64,000 bases of DNA from Planococcus shixiaomingii (GTDB lineage: Bacteria > Bacillota > Bacilli > Bacillales_A > Planococcaceae): NCBI RefSeq assembly GCF_030413615.1, contig NZ_CP129236.1, positions 3,394,001 through 3,458,000 on the forward strand, given 5' to 3'. How positions within the stretch are numbered: the stretch's first letter is position 1; each line of letters starts with the position of its first letter. This document shows, in pieces, positions 24,379-34,019 of the stretch. The notes under the pieces are model-generated. The model ran no database searches. It saw nothing but the letters and a program-made list of their open reading frames with translations, and was not told the DNA's origin. A program made the translations under genes and the position numbers.

Positions 24379-25787
24379 TCCAAGTCTCGTTTATGAGGCA
24401 ATCGGATGGTAAATTTCGTTCCTTGCCCTTTTTCGCTTTCCACCTGGATGGTCCCTTCATGGAGATCCACCAGCTTTTTGACAATTGATAAACCAAGGCC
24501 GAACTGGCCGCTGCCGCGTGACCAATCTGATTTATAGAACCTGCGCCAAATCATATCAATTTCCGCTACATCGATTCCTGCACCGGTATCTTCCACTTCA
24601 ATGATCATCTGTTCCGGTTCTTTATAAGCCCGCAAGAAAATTTGGCCATTCTCGGTAAACTGAATGCTATTTTTCACAATGTTGGTCAAAATTTGAATCA
24701 GCCGGTCCATGTCTCCGTAAATGACCGTATCCCTTTCCGGCTCAATTTTAATTTGGTTGCCTTTTTCGGCCGCTTGCAATTGTAGATGCTCTTGAATGAT
24801 TTCCAGCAATTCTTCCGATTCGATTTCTTCTTTAGTGAGCGTCACTTGGTTCGACCGGATTTTCTCATAATCCAGGTTTTCATTGACTAAGCGAATGAGT
24901 CGCTTTGTTTCGTCACTCACTAGACGAATACCTTTTTCCCGCTGGTCTTCTTCAATCATGTCGGTGCGCAAACCTTCAATGACTCCGGCAATGGTAGTGA
25001 GCGGAGTCCGCATTTCATGGGAAACGTCCGCCATAAACTGGCGTCTTCGATTTTCGAGTTGTTCAATTTCTTCATTTGATTGCTGGAGCTTGTTCGCCAT
25101 TTTATTAAAATCTTTTGCCAAGTCGCCAATTTCATCAAAATTCGATTCCGGCAAATCCACCTCATAATGCCCGTCCGTAATCATCGAAGTCGCCTTTTGC
25201 ATACGCTGGATGCGGCTTACATGCAACTTGGACAACAACAAGCTGAGCAATAAAGCCACTGCAAAAGCGATAAGAATAGTGGTGACAAGCGTTTTATTGA
25301 GTTCGGAAATCATTTCCCGTGTTCCGCTGATCGGGGAAGCGAGCAGCACTCCTCCGACTAGCTGCTCTCCATCTACATATGGAAGCGCAACAAACGTTAC
25401 TGTATTTTCAAAACGTTCGACGTCCCGGTTCACCACAAGCGTTTGCCCTTGTTCAATGACATTCCACTCTTGCGGCGTCAATTCAACTGGCGGAAAAGCG
25501 CCGGTGAACGGATAAAGCACCCGGCTTTGCTGATCAAAAACAATAAAGTTGATCCTTTGCGCTTGAAGCAGTGACACATAGGTTTGAAGATCCGATCCTG
25601 GGCGTGGGCTCTCCAACTCCCGCAAAATCTGTTGGCCGTAACTTTCCAGCTCCCGCGCCTTCTCTTCGTATGCAAAATCTTCTACATAACGTACAAATAA
25701 AATACTTAAAATCAAGAGAGCGATAAGCAGGATACTCAGATGGCTCGCAATCAGCTGGTAAAAATAGTTAATTCTCAGTTTCTTCAA
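24369..25787 (-). CDS. Sensor histidine kinase
   Basis: 472 residues: transmembrane helix 1 (about 15-35), an extracytoplasmic sensor of about 130 residues, helix 2 (about 168-188), HAMP, HisKA with the phospho-acceptor in DVSHEMRTPLTTI, and an HATPase with NIVKNSIQFT (N box), DTGAGI (G1) and GQFGLGLSIVKKL (G2). The start is TTG at 25787, inside the last 20 bp of the regulator gene. The last residues, RDLDKV, appear to come from the inserted repeat: the displaced palindrome at 23770 would encode RDLEA and then stop in frame. By context it may sense misfolded exported protein, as CssS does. Confidence 0.9.
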   Translation of the reverse strand: MKKLRINYFYQLIASHLSILLIALLILSILFVRYVEDFAYEEKARELESYGQQILRELESPRPGSDLQTYVSLLQAQRINFIVFDQQSRVLYPFTGAFPPVELTPQEWNVIEQGQTLVVNRDVERFENTVTFVALPYVDGEQLVGGVLLASPISGTREMISELNKTLVTTILIAFAVALLLSLLLSKLHVSRIQRMQKATSMITDGHYEVDLPESNFDEIGDLAKDFNKMANKLQQSNEEIEQLENRRRQFMADVSHEMRTPLTTIAGVIEGLRTDMIEEDQREKGIRLVSDETKRLIRLVNENLDYEKIRSNQVTLTKEEIESEELLEIIQEHLQLQAAEKGNQIKIEPERDTVIYGDMDRLIQILTNIVKNSIQFTENGQIFLRAYKEPEQMIIEVEDTGAGIDVAEIDMIWRRFYKSDWSRGSGQFGLGLSIVKKLVDLHEGTIQVESEKGQGTKFTIRLPHKRDLDKV

Positions 25788-26448
25788 ATTTATACCCTAC
25801 TCCCCAAACCGTATGGAACAGTTTGTCGCCGCCGGTTATTTTCTTGCGGAGCCGTTTAATGTGGACATCCACCGTCCGTTCGTCGCCGTAAAACTGATAG
25901 CCCCATACCTGCTCCAGCAATTGATCCCGGCTGAATACTTGCTTTGGATGCCGCAGAAAAAACACAAGCAGATCAAACTCTTTCGGCGTCAAGTCGGCTA
26001 CCTTTTCTCCATCTATTTGAACGTCGCGCATTTCTTTATTGACCAGGAAATGCTGGGTCTTGATCAGGTCAGAAACCGGCTCCAGTTTTTGCGCCCGTCT
26101 TGTTACCGCTTTGATACGGGCCATCAGGGCCAGCGGACTGAACGGTTTGGTCACATAGTCGTCGGCCCCCATTTCAAAACCGATTACTTGATCTGATTCA
26201 CTGTCTTTTGCCGTCAGCATGATAATGGGAATTGAATCGCCTTCTTCCCGGATTTTCCGGCACAAGGCCATACCATCCATGCCCGGAAGCATCCAGTCCA
26301 ATATGAGCAAGTCGTAATCGTTCGCTTTATATGTCCGGTAACCGTCAAGGCCGTCCGCTTCAAAGTCGCCAGTAATTCCTTCTTTTGAAAAAAACATTTC
26401 CAGCATGGAACTGACGCTTGGATTGTCTTCAACAACTAAAATTTTCAT
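25768..26448 (-). CDS. OmpR/PhoB-family response regulator
   Basis: 226 residues. Receiver domain with the acidic pair VVEDN, phospho-acceptor in LLILDWMLPGMDG (Asp52 region), TAKDSE and the lysine in YVTKPF. A winged-helix DNA-binding domain follows (LTPKEFDLLVFFLRHP... DERTVDVHIKRLRKKI). GGAGG precedes the ATG. It is co-transcribed with the overlapping kinase gene and placed next to prsA-htrA, which its OmpR-type binding repeats (23713-23729) may connect. Confidence 0.93.
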   Translation of the reverse strand: MKILVVEDNPSVSSMLEMFFSKEGITGDFEADGLDGYRTYKANDYDLLILDWMLPGMDGMALCRKIREEGDSIPIIMLTAKDSESDQVIGFEMGADDYVTKPFSPLALMARIKAVTRRAQKLEPVSDLIKTQHFLVNKEMRDVQIDGEKVADLTPKEFDLLVFFLRHPKQVFSRDQLLEQVWGYQFYGDERTVDVHIKRLRKKITGGDKLFHTVWGVGYKFEETEN

Positions 26449-26496
26449 GCCGCACCTCCAGTTCTCTGTGAGAGTTTAATTATTATAATTAATTAC

Positions 26497-26790
26497 TGAT
26501 ATTGCATAAAACAGCTGCGAAGCGCGCAGCGCTGCAGGAGCATATGTTTTAAATGCCGCGGGCTCGCGCGGGAGTCTCCGCTGTTTTGCTCCATATCTTC
26601 CAATCAAATGGCAGTAAACAACCCATTATACAGGCGATCACTTAGGATCTTAAGAAATATCTTAGCTTCGTCGCGTCCACGGGCTAGGCGAAGCAATAAG
26701 ACGGATGTTTCTCGGCTTATTGCGGGAGCCATGCCCAAAGCGGTCGAAGCGGTGTGTAAAAGTCGATTTTTTTAGTTCAACTTATATAGT
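26497..26790. repeat. Dispersed repeat R1, copy 2 (shorter, inverted)
   Basis: Contains, in opposite orientation to copy 1, the TAGTTCAACTTATATA end (26771-26786), the GGCTAGGCGAAGCAATAAGA block and the AAAACAGCTGCG edge (26508-26519). The interior is shorter than copy 1. It occupies the 420-bp gap between the response regulator and GTPase genes, upstream of the regulator's promoter region. No gene is seen here. Confidence 0.75.
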
Positions 26791-26831
26791 TATAAAAGTA
26801 ATTCACATTCTGCAAAGAAGCAAGCCAATTG

Positions 26832-26865
26832 AAAAACCGCCCTCTCGATGGAAAGGGCGGTTTTG
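26832..26865 (-). terminator. Terminator of the GTPase gene
   Basis: ACCGCCC / GGGCGGT hairpin with 12-nt loop and a T-run on the minus strand, 7 bp after the stop. Confidence 0.88.
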
Positions 26866-26871
26866 GTTTGG

Positions 26872-27885
26872 TTACGCGTTTTTTTCGCGTTTTTTATACT
26901 TGTCGAACAAGTCGGCAATCATGTCGTAATCGATTGCTATATTGTTCTCATACGCGTATTTCACTCCATAGCCAAGAGCAAGTGTCATTGCTGAAGCAAC
27001 GGTCCCTCCGATGACAGAACCTGCACCCGGAATGAACTTCAAAGCTTGGCGATACAAAGTATGACCTACGGTTTGAGTTGCTGTGATGACAATCATGTCC
27101 CGCGCCGCTTTTTTCGTCAGCGGTTTGTCATACAGTTTCGACAACCGGATGATTAACCCTACCTGCAATGACGTAAGTGGGATTATATCCGATCCGGGGA
27201 TAGGGGAAGCCCCTATAATGCCGGCAGAAACGCCAGAGCCGATAATCCAGCGATTGGCGGCCGCTGATTTTTCTTTCATGCTTTTAGCGAAGAGAATGTC
27301 TTTCCCCTTCTTTTCGAGCAAAAAAAGGATGTCTTTCTTTAGAATTTCCAAGTTTTCTTCTGTTTTTGAAGAAATCGGCACTACTTTGTATTTGTTGTTC
27401 GTATGTTTTTTGATGAACTGGATAAGTGATGGAATATCTTCAGCAGCATCTATTTTATTTAAGACAATCAGAATGTCTTTGTTGTGTTTTTCAATTTCTA
27501 AAAACTTTTCTTTTTCACTATCGGAAAACACCGTTCCTGCAGCATTCAAGAAAAACAGCACTACATCCGATTTTTGTACAAACTCGAGCGTCTTTTTCGG
27601 GTTTTCATCATTCGGATCGTTCAACCCTGGGGTATCCATGAATTTTATGTTTTCAAGTCCGCGAATATTGTATGGATCTACGCTAATCGTTTCACCGGGC
27701 ATCGGGTTCGTGCTGGCGATATTTTCCCCGATAATTTTATTAACTGTTGAGGATTTTCCAGCGTTCACTTCCCCGATCAACGAAATCAGCAACTCTTGTT
27801 CGAGCATATCGTTAACTTTCTTCATTTCGGTTTCAAACATGCTATCCATTGCGAGCCTTACTTCTTCTTCGAATTCTTTTACCAT
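26872..27885 (-). CDS. Dynamin-like/Era-like GTPase with C-terminal YcjF-type (DUF697) domain
   Basis: 337 residues. G1 loop GEVNAGKSST (about 38-47), switch II DTPGLNDPND, G4 VLNKID and SSKT complete a TRAFAC-class GTPase domain. The C-terminal part has small hydrophobic segments (IGSGVSAGIIGASPIPGSD; FIPGAGSVIGGTVASAMTLALGYGV) typical of DUF697/YcjF membrane-associated regions. Such proteins are implicated in stress or membrane processes, but no function is established. It stands alone with its own terminator. Confidence 0.82.
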   Translation of the reverse strand: MVKEFEEEVRLAMDSMFETEMKKVNDMLEQELLISLIGEVNAGKSSTVNKIIGENIASTNPMPGETISVDPYNIRGLENIKFMDTPGLNDPNDENPKKTLEFVQKSDVVLFFLNAAGTVFSDSEKEKFLEIEKHNKDILIVLNKIDAAEDIPSLIQFIKKHTNNKYKVVPISSKTEENLEILKKDILFLLEKKGKDILFAKSMKEKSAAANRWIIGSGVSAGIIGASPIPGSDIIPLTSLQVGLIIRLSKLYDKPLTKKAARDMIVITATQTVGHTLYRQALKFIPGAGSVIGGTVASAMTLALGYGVKYAYENNIAIDYDMIADLFDKYKKREKNA

Positions 27886-27955
27886 GTTCCTGTCGCCCCC
27901 TTAAACACTAATCTTCTTTTCATTATATACAAGTCACGTATTTTCGTATAACGAT

Positions 27956-29776
27956 TCAATCTTTCAGGTAAGGTTCCAGCAGTAAATCTCCATAATTCAA
28001 CAACGTATCGGTATCACGGATGTGTTTTTTCGTCTCACTGTTTTTTCCGCGCGTTCCCATGGATTTCATATCATACAGCACCTCGGGCAATTTAGCTCCC
28101 GGTGCTTTGTATATTTGTTCAGATTGGATGAACGATCCCCCGGGCATATAGTATCGCATGCCAAGAAGATTTTTTTCATAGTGGAATAAATTATGGCCCA
28201 TCATCGGAGTTTCATGTTCAATACCCAGCAAGGCGAGAATTGTCGGCATAATATCCACTTGTCCACCTAAGCGCTCCATTTGGATTCCGTTAAACAGATT
28301 GCCTCCGGTAAACAGAAGAGGAACTGTAAATTGATCTTTTAGCGTATATGGATGGCCGATGAAATCTTCAATCAAGGCCTGATCTTCTTCAGTAACGAGA
28401 GATCCATGCATGCCCGAATGATCCCCGAATATGGCAATGAGGGAGGTATCATAAAGCCCTTGATCTTTTAATTCCTCGATAAACGCTCCGATCTGCTCAT
28501 CTGCGTAGCGGACAGACTGCAAATAATTGCCGATATACATATCTTCATATTCAGCAGGCAAGTCTAAATGCTGCATTTCTTCCGGCATGACAAACGGCGT
28601 ATGGCTTGTCACAGTTACGATGTTGGCGTAAATCCGGTCGTATTTAACCAGCTGTTTCGGCAGCTTTTTTGCCGCGAAGTCAAATACGACTTCATCCGCC
28701 GGGCCGAACCCTACCGGTTTAATGTTCGGAATTTCTTCGTTTGAATACACTTCATCATAACCAAGGACCGGATACAACACGTCACGGTTCCAAAAAGTTA
28801 CATCATCCGCATGATAAGTCGCAGAACCATAGCCATATGTTTGCAAGGTGCGTGGAAGAGATGGCACTTCTTCTCCGTTTAGGCTGTTGACAGTAGGAAT
28901 CATCCCCTGTGGATACAAACCGGTGTTGGCAATCCACTCAGCATCAGAAGTTGTTCCAGCACCAATTTGCTGAAATACATTGGAAAAATATGCGCTTTCT
29001 TCTAATAGTTTATTCAAATTCGGGGTGATTTCCTGCCCATTTACAGACTTGCCAATCACAAAGTTCTGAAGCGACTCTACTTGGATAACAAATAAATGCC
29101 GGTCTTTTGCCAAACCGAATCCTTTCTGCTGATCCATTTCCACGTATTCGTTTCCTTTTAACGCTTCTAATTGCTTCGGTGACAGCTTTGCAAATGAGGC
29201 ATGAGCCGTCTCATTGGATCGATGATACATTTGAACCACCTGAGATTGGATATAGCCATTTTCTTTCGCAAAATAAGAGACGTCAACGATTGGTTGTTGG
29301 AGAGCGTAAGTGGTCGTAGTTGCGCCTATCAATGCCAGCGCAACTGCCGCATATTTGAGCGGCCACTTTTGCTTCGGAGCGGCCCATTTGCGCGCAAGAA
29401 TTATCACAAGCACCGCATCCAGGAAAAAGAGAAAATCGAACGGGTTGGACAGCATCACGATGGTCCGGCCAACAGAACCTGACTGTGTGGTTTGCTGAAG
29501 ATCGTAGTAAGAAGGAATCGTAGAATAATAGCGAATATAAAGAGTAACGGTAAAGAAAATAACCGAAACGAGAAAATTGTAAATCCATACTGCCAGCCAC
29601 ACCCGTTTTTTGACCGCCATTAAAACAAGTGAGAGCAGCAGCGCCCACATAGGAAACTCAATCAGCAAAATCGACACTAAAGACTTCGTGTCGAAAATAA
29701 GCACCCGAAAAGCGATGACCTTAATTAGCAAAAACAGAAACAAAAACGGATATGGAAAGGCGGCTGATTTTTTCAT
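27956..29776 (-). CDS. Lipoteichoic acid synthase family protein (LtaS/YfnI type)
   Basis: 606 residues: five N-terminal transmembrane helices, a linker, and an extracellular sulfatase-fold domain. QIGAGTTSDAEW carries the catalytic threonine nucleophile. VQVESLQNFVIG supplies the metal-binding glutamate, and IFGDHSGMHG the aspartate/histidine ligands. The enzyme polymerises glycerol phosphate from phosphatidylglycerol or primes that reaction. A perfect AGGAGGTGAT seven bases before the ATG at 29776 rules out the longer frame starting at 29830. The polymer it makes is the likely acceptor of the YfhO glycosylation system at 11150-15126. Confidence 0.9.
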   Translation of the reverse strand: MKKSAAFPYPFLFLFLLIKVIAFRVLIFDTKSLVSILLIEFPMWALLLSLVLMAVKKRVWLAVWIYNFLVSVIFFTVTLYIRYYSTIPSYYDLQQTTQSGSVGRTIVMLSNPFDFLFFLDAVLVIILARKWAAPKQKWPLKYAAVALALIGATTTTYALQQPIVDVSYFAKENGYIQSQVVQMYHRSNETAHASFAKLSPKQLEALKGNEYVEMDQQKGFGLAKDRHLFVIQVESLQNFVIGKSVNGQEITPNLNKLLEESAYFSNVFQQIGAGTTSDAEWIANTGLYPQGMIPTVNSLNGEEVPSLPRTLQTYGYGSATYHADDVTFWNRDVLYPVLGYDEVYSNEEIPNIKPVGFGPADEVVFDFAAKKLPKQLVKYDRIYANIVTVTSHTPFVMPEEMQHLDLPAEYEDMYIGNYLQSVRYADEQIGAFIEELKDQGLYDTSLIAIFGDHSGMHGSLVTEEDQALIEDFIGHPYTLKDQFTVPLLFTGGNLFNGIQMERLGGQVDIMPTILALLGIEHETPMMGHNLFHYEKNLLGMRYYMPGGSFIQSEQIYKAPGAKLPEVLYDMKSMGTRGKNSETKKHIRDTDTLLNYGDLLLEPYLKD

Positions 29777-29878
29777 AGGAATCACCTCCTTATTATGTAA
29801 CGAAAAAACTGAAAACATGTTGCGTTCCACAGAGGTCCGTTATAATAGTTGTCCTTTCACAATTTTCCAGGCAGACTC

Positions 29879-30409
29879 TTACCGCCACAACCGGCTGATT
29901 TTTCTTTTTTCATCTTCTATTTTAATCTCATATACATCTGGATTCGAGAGTTTTATCCATTCCTCAAAACCAAAATTGATATCAATTTGCTTGAGCAGAA
30001 GGCCCATCATATTGCCATGCGTGACTAAAACACATTGGTCTGGTGCAGCCTCTAATACAGCCCCGCCTCTCTTCATTGCTTCAAATCCGGATTCCCCTCC
30101 GGCAAACTTCAAATCCAGCTTTTGAAACGATTCTTCTAGCCTGTCCATCCAATCGGGCAAGTCTTGCGTGCTCAACACACGCTCTGCGAGGCGTTCATCA
30201 ATTTCTACCGGCAAATCTAAACTGGTTGCCAATGGTTCGATTGATTGAACTGCGCGGACAAAAGGGCTGGAAATGATGTGCTTAATGTCCCGCTCAGCAA
30301 AAAAACGGACCAAACTCTGGGCCTGTTCCTTTCCTTCTCTTGTCAATGGCGCTTCCGGGGCCTGGCCGGTGGCTTTGCAATGGCGAACCAAATATAGCGT
30401 TTTCTCCAT
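29879..30409 (-). CDS. Histidine phosphatase family protein (phosphoglycerate mutase-like)
   Basis: 176 residues. LYLVRHCKATG (5-15) is the RHG-type motif with the phospho-accepting histidine but Cys in place of Gly; SSPFVRAVQS and VLVTHGNMMG supply the second arginine and histidine. The Glu acid/base is likely in the DERLAERV segment. Members include alpha-ribazole and sugar phosphatases, so the substrate is open. It starts 13 bp after the DUF421 gene stops and is probably co-transcribed with it. Confidence 0.85.
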   Translation of the reverse strand: MEKTLYLVRHCKATGQAPEAPLTREGKEQAQSLVRFFAERDIKHIISSPFVRAVQSIEPLATSLDLPVEIDERLAERVLSTQDLPDWMDRLEESFQKLDLKFAGGESGFEAMKRGGAVLEAAPDQCVLVTHGNMMGLLLKQIDINFGFEEWIKLSNPDVYEIKIEDEKRKISRLWR

Positions 30410-30421
30410 TTGGACACTCTC

Positions 30422-31135
30422 CTAATTTCCTTTTGTAGTGGTTTCCTTATGTTCATTTTCCCGATAGGTTTTAATATAAAAACCTTCATTTTCTGTCCAT
30501 TCTGCATATAATATATCTTTAAGTTTAGTATACCCTTTCCTTCCCAATTCTTCATATAACCAAGCCATGTTCTTGCCGCAATAATTTAGCGTTATTTCGT
30601 TAACTTCTCCTTCATCAATGAACATAAAATTCAGTCCTTCATCTTTCGGCTGGATGTTTAACATCTTTGGCGTCACTTCGCTGTGCTCGGGAAATTTCTT
30701 CAGACTGATCGCCCCGCTCGGTTCTAAATACAGGTCTTTCACTTCCCGCAGCGAAAAGACCCCTTGCTGCCGAAGCATGGTACGAAGCTGCTCCATTTCC
30801 AAATGGTTTTTCTTCATTTCACTCAGATTCAGTTTTCCATTGTGGATCAATATAGAAGAATCTCCCTTTAATAAAACACGTATTTTATCGTATTTCCGGG
30901 ACAATTTTTCAATGATAAACAGCAATAGCCCCCACAACCCAATCCCGAACCATAGCTGAAAAACGGTAACTTTATCTTCATAAATACTTTCTTCTAAAAG
31001 GCCGCCCAACACAATGGAATAAATAAAATCAAAAGGAGTGAGTTGGGATATCTCTTTTTTACCGAGCAATCGAGTTACAATAAGCAAGGCAATCAGGCCA
31101 AAAAACAACTTAGCACCTATGTTAAAGTAGGTCAT
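30422..31135 (-). CDS. DUF421 (YetF/YcaP family) membrane protein
   Basis: 237 residues: three transmembrane helices in the first 85 residues (including LFFGLIALLIVTRLLGKKEI and LTPFDFIYSIVLGGLLEESI), then two cytosolic DUF421 units (GKLNLSEMKKNHL... REVKDLYLEPSG). Function unknown; YetF-type proteins are associated with spores or envelope. The ATG at 31135 is spaced correctly from GGAGGGG; the GTG at 31144 is too close. An extra C-terminal region (about 170-237) beyond the core may be a separate small domain. Confidence 0.85.
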   Translation of the reverse strand: MTYFNIGAKLFFGLIALLIVTRLLGKKEISQLTPFDFIYSIVLGGLLEESIYEDKVTVFQLWFGIGLWGLLLFIIEKLSRKYDKIRVLLKGDSSILIHNGKLNLSEMKKNHLEMEQLRTMLRQQGVFSLREVKDLYLEPSGAISLKKFPEHSEVTPKMLNIQPKDEGLNFMFIDEGEVNEITLNYCGKNMAWLYEELGRKGYTKLKDILYAEWTENEGFYIKTYRENEHKETTTKGN

Positions 31136-31203
31136 ATAATTCACCCCTCCTTATACAAAATACTTGTTGCCACCCCTTTTCCCGAAATTAAGCTTTTTAT
31201 GCA

Positions 31204-31239
31204 GAAAAAAACTCCGGGGCAACTGAATGCTCCGGAGTT
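31204..31239 (-). terminator. Terminator of the riboflavin operon
   Basis: ACTCCGG / CCGGAGT hairpin with a minus-strand T-run, after the ribH stop. Confidence 0.88.
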
Positions 31240-31257
31240 CGCTTAATCATTTCTTTT

Positions 31258-31725
31258 TTATAACTTCTTCATTAAGTTTGCCATTTCGATTGCACCAGCT
31301 GCAGATTCCCAGCCTTTATTGCCCGCTTTAGTGCCTGCGCGTTCAATTGCCTGTTCGATTGAATCAGTTGTCAAAACACCAAAAATCACTGGAATGTTTG
31401 CTTGATCCATCGCTCTTGAAACGCCTTTAGCCACTTCGCTGCAGACATAATCAAAATGCGGGGTTGCTCCCCGGATTACAGTTCCGAGGGTAATGACTGC
31501 GTCATAATTTCCGCTCATGGCCATTTTTTTTGCAACAAGCGGAATCTCGAATGCCCCTGGCACCCAAGCGATTGAAACATTTTCGGCTTCGACGCCGTGC
31601 CGCTTTAATGCATCTTCCGCTCCGCTTAACAATTTGCCTGTAATAAATTCGTTGAACCGGCCTACTACTATGCCAATCCGTAACCCTTCACCATTTAAAT
31701 AGCCTTCATATAAAACTGACATCAT
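31258..31725 (-). CDS. ribH: 6,7-dimethyl-8-ribityllumazine synthase
   Basis: 155 residues, the standard length. [45 protein letters not shown] with the catalytic histidine, and [17 protein letters not shown] are all family signatures. It condenses 5-amino-6-ribitylaminouracil with dihydroxybutanone phosphate, the penultimate step of riboflavin synthesis, as a 60-mer. ATGs at 31725 and 31722 both lie in range of AGGAG. Last gene of the ribE-ribBA-ribH operon. Confidence 0.96.
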   Translation of the reverse strand: MMSVLYEGYLNGEGLRIGIVVGRFNEFITGKLLSGAEDALKRHGVEAENVSIAWVPGAFEIPLVAKKMAMSGNYDAVITLGTVIRGATPHFDYVCSEVAKGVSRAMDQANIPVIFGVLTTDSIEQAIERAGTKAGNKGWESAAGAIEMANLMKKL

Positions 31726-31735
31726 TCATTCTCCT

Positions 31736-32929
31736 TTAAAAGTTCAGCATATGGCCGAGCTTTGATTTTTTGGTTTTCATATATGCTTCATTTTCTTCTT
31801 TTGTCGGCATTTCGATTGGCAGCCGTTCGACTACTTCCAGACCATACCCGCCAATTCCAGCAATCTTGCGTGGATTATTGGTCAACAGCTTCATCTTTTT
31901 CACACCGAGGTCGCGAAGGATCTGCGCGCCAATTCCGTAATCACGCAAATCGTCGGCAAAGCCAAGTTTTTGGTTGGCTTCAACAGTATCATAACCTTGA
32001 TCTTGAAGCTCATAAGCCTTAAGTTTATTTATCAAGCCTATTCCCCGCCCTTCTTGCCGCATGTACAGCAAGATGCCTGAATCCGCTTCGTTTATTTGCT
32101 TGAGGGCTGCATGCAATTGCGGTCCGCAGTCACATTTGTTAGAGCCGAAAACGTCTCCAGTTAAGCACTCCGAATGAACCCGGGTCAACACAGCCACTTC
32201 CGGGTCGATGTCGCCTTTCACAAGCGCCACATGATCCTGGCCGGTCAACACTTCCGTATAGCCTACTGCACGAAACTCGCCATACTCCGTAGGAATAGTC
32301 ACTTCCACTTCCCGTTTAATCAGCTTTTCATTTTTTTGTCTAAAAGAAATCAAGTCTTGGATCGTCAAAATACCGATGCCCAAACGCTCGGCCACTTTCT
32401 GTAAATCATCTACGCGGGCCATTGTTCCATCTGTATTCATAATTTCACAAATTACTCCCGCTGGTGCCGAGCCGGCAAGTCTTGCCAAATCGACAGCTGC
32501 CTCTGTATGGCCGGCACGGCGAAGCACCCCTCCAGCCTTAGCGATAAGCGGAAAAACATGTCCGGGGCGCTTGAAATCCGATGCTTTCGCATTCGGATCG
32601 AGCATGCTCGTGATCGTGTGCGAACGCTCAAAAGCGCTAATACCTGTTGTGGAGTCCTTATGGTCAACACTGATTGTAAAAGCCGTGCCGTATTCATCTG
32701 TGTTATTGTCTGTCATCAAGCCGATTTTTAATCGGGATGCAATGGTTTCATCAACCGGAACACAAATCAGCCCTCTGCCTTCTGTTGCCATCAGATTGAC
32801 TATTTCTGGCGTGGCAAACTCAGCCAAAGCGATAAAGTCTCCTTCGTTTTCACGATTCTCGTCGTCAATGACAATAACGGCTTTGCCGTTTTTCAAATCG
32901 CGGACAGCTTCTTCCACTGTGTAAAACAT
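31736..32929 (-). CDS. ribBA: Bifunctional 3,4-dihydroxy-2-butanone-4-phosphate synthase / GTP cyclohydrolase II
   Basis: 397 residues. The N-terminal RibB half has [12 protein letters not shown] and [10 protein letters not shown]. The C-terminal RibA half has [23 protein letters not shown] with the three zinc cysteines, [11 protein letters not shown] and LTNNP. It supplies both substrates of the riboflavin pathway from ribulose 5-phosphate and GTP. The start at 32929 has GGAGG ahead; the ORF extends upstream only to the ribE stop. Confidence 0.96.
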   Translation of the reverse strand: MFYTVEEAVRDLKNGKAVIVIDDENRENEGDFIALAEFATPEIVNLMATEGRGLICVPVDETIASRLKIGLMTDNNTDEYGTAFTISVDHKDSTTGISAFERSHTITSMLDPNAKASDFKRPGHVFPLIAKAGGVLRRAGHTEAAVDLARLAGSAPAGVICEIMNTDGTMARVDDLQKVAERLGIGILTIQDLISFRQKNEKLIKREVEVTIPTEYGEFRAVGYTEVLTGQDHVALVKGDIDPEVAVLTRVHSECLTGDVFGSNKCDCGPQLHAALKQINEADSGILLYMRQEGRGIGLINKLKAYELQDQGYDTVEANQKLGFADDLRDYGIGAQILRDLGVKKMKLLTNNPRKIAGIGGYGLEVVERLPIEMPTKEENEAYMKTKKSKLGHMLNF

Positions 32930-32944
32930 AGTTAACGCCTCCAT

Positions 32945-33574
32945 TTAAAATCCGTGTTCCGAAAGCCAATTTTTGGTCATTTTCGGTTCTGCTGTTTGAA
33001 TGCGCTCTGTGTATTTGGCAAGCAGATCGCATTCAATGTTGACACGTGAGCCGATTCCTTTTTCGCCCAGCAGTGAATCTTGCTGCGTGGTCGGAATCAA
33101 TGAAATGGTTACGGTGTTATGTCCGACATCAAAAATGGTGAGTGAAGTGCCATCAACAGCTATGGAACCTTTCAGCATCATGTATTTCATCAGATGCGGC
33201 TCCAGTTCAATTGTTTTAGTAATGGCGTTTGCTTCTTTTTTCTCAGCTCGGATCACACCGATTCCATCGATATGGCCGCTGACAAAATGGCCACCGAATC
33301 GGCCATTCGCCGGCATTGCCCTTTCCAAATTGACGCGTGAACCGGTTTTTAATCCGGCAATTGCAGACGATTTGACCGTTTCGGGTATGACGTCCACTGT
33401 AAACGTATTGCTTGTAAACGTTGATACTGTCAAACAGATGCCGCTAATGGAGATGCTGTCTCCTCGCTTCACGTCTTCTAAGACGAGGGAGCAGGCGATG
33501 GTCAGCTCCATTGCCTGCGGTTTTGCGCGGACAGAAGTGATTTTGCCGACTTCTTCTACAATTCCCGTAAACAT
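32945..33574 (-). CDS. ribE: Riboflavin synthase, alpha subunit
   Basis: 209 residues with the two tandem lumazine-binding barrels: MFTGIVEEVGKI at the start, then NGRFGGHFVSGHIDG (repeat 2 entry) and VAVDGTSLT, mirroring ISGICLTVSTF of repeat 1. It dismutates two lumazines to riboflavin. GGAGG lies seven bases before the ATG. It is the first structural gene after the FMN riboswitch; ribD, which precedes it in most Bacillota, is not here. Confidence 0.96.
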   Translation of the reverse strand: MFTGIVEEVGKITSVRAKPQAMELTIACSLVLEDVKRGDSISISGICLTVSTFTSNTFTVDVIPETVKSSAIAGLKTGSRVNLERAMPANGRFGGHFVSGHIDGIGVIRAEKKEANAITKTIELEPHLMKYMMLKGSIAVDGTSLTIFDVGHNTVTISLIPTTQQDSLLGEKGIGSRVNIECDLLAKYTERIQTAEPKMTKNWLSEHGF

Positions 33575-33958
33575 GTAGGTGCCTCCTCTTCAACTGCGGG
33601 TAAAGGTGGAAATTCCCAGACAAACGAACGAATTCCGCAAATAGATAGACTGATGCCTTGTGCAGAAAATCCAAAAAAATTCGTTTATTATGACTGCGTT
33701 TCCGGTATAAATATAAAAAGGAAATTTTCCACCAAGGGGCGTTGGGTGGTGGATAAAGGATAGGTGATGGCGCTAAATTGCAATCGGCTAAAATTAGCAA
33801 TGCTAAATAATCCCGGACATAGGATTGCCCATGCTTGTTGAGCGTGGTTTCCCGTGCTGCCGAAATGATTGCTGTATGGCAGCCATTGAGGATAACGGCC
33901 GCGCTAAGCACGATATGAATAACAAAAAACTGCTTTGAGCGCCGATTTTTTGTATGCC
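33575..33958 (-). other. Unexplained 380-bp leader between riboswitch terminator and ribE
   Basis: No conserved protein could be recognised in any frame, although one reading frame stays open across much of it. A weak CCACCA / TGGTGG hairpin lies at about 33728-33752. Position and length suggest the site where ribD was lost, or an extended 5' UTR. I saw no RibD motif. Confidence 0.4.
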
Positions 33959-33993
33959 AAAAAATCTTCTTTCGGTTTTTAATCCCAAAAGAA
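33959..33993 (-). terminator. Expression-platform terminator of the FMN riboswitch
   Basis: TTCTTTTGG / CCGAAAGAA hairpin followed by ATTTTTT, about 30 bp downstream of the RFN aptamer on the minus strand. Confidence 0.8.
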
Positions 33994-34019
33994 ATGCGCG
34001 TGACAAGTTTCTCTTCAAA

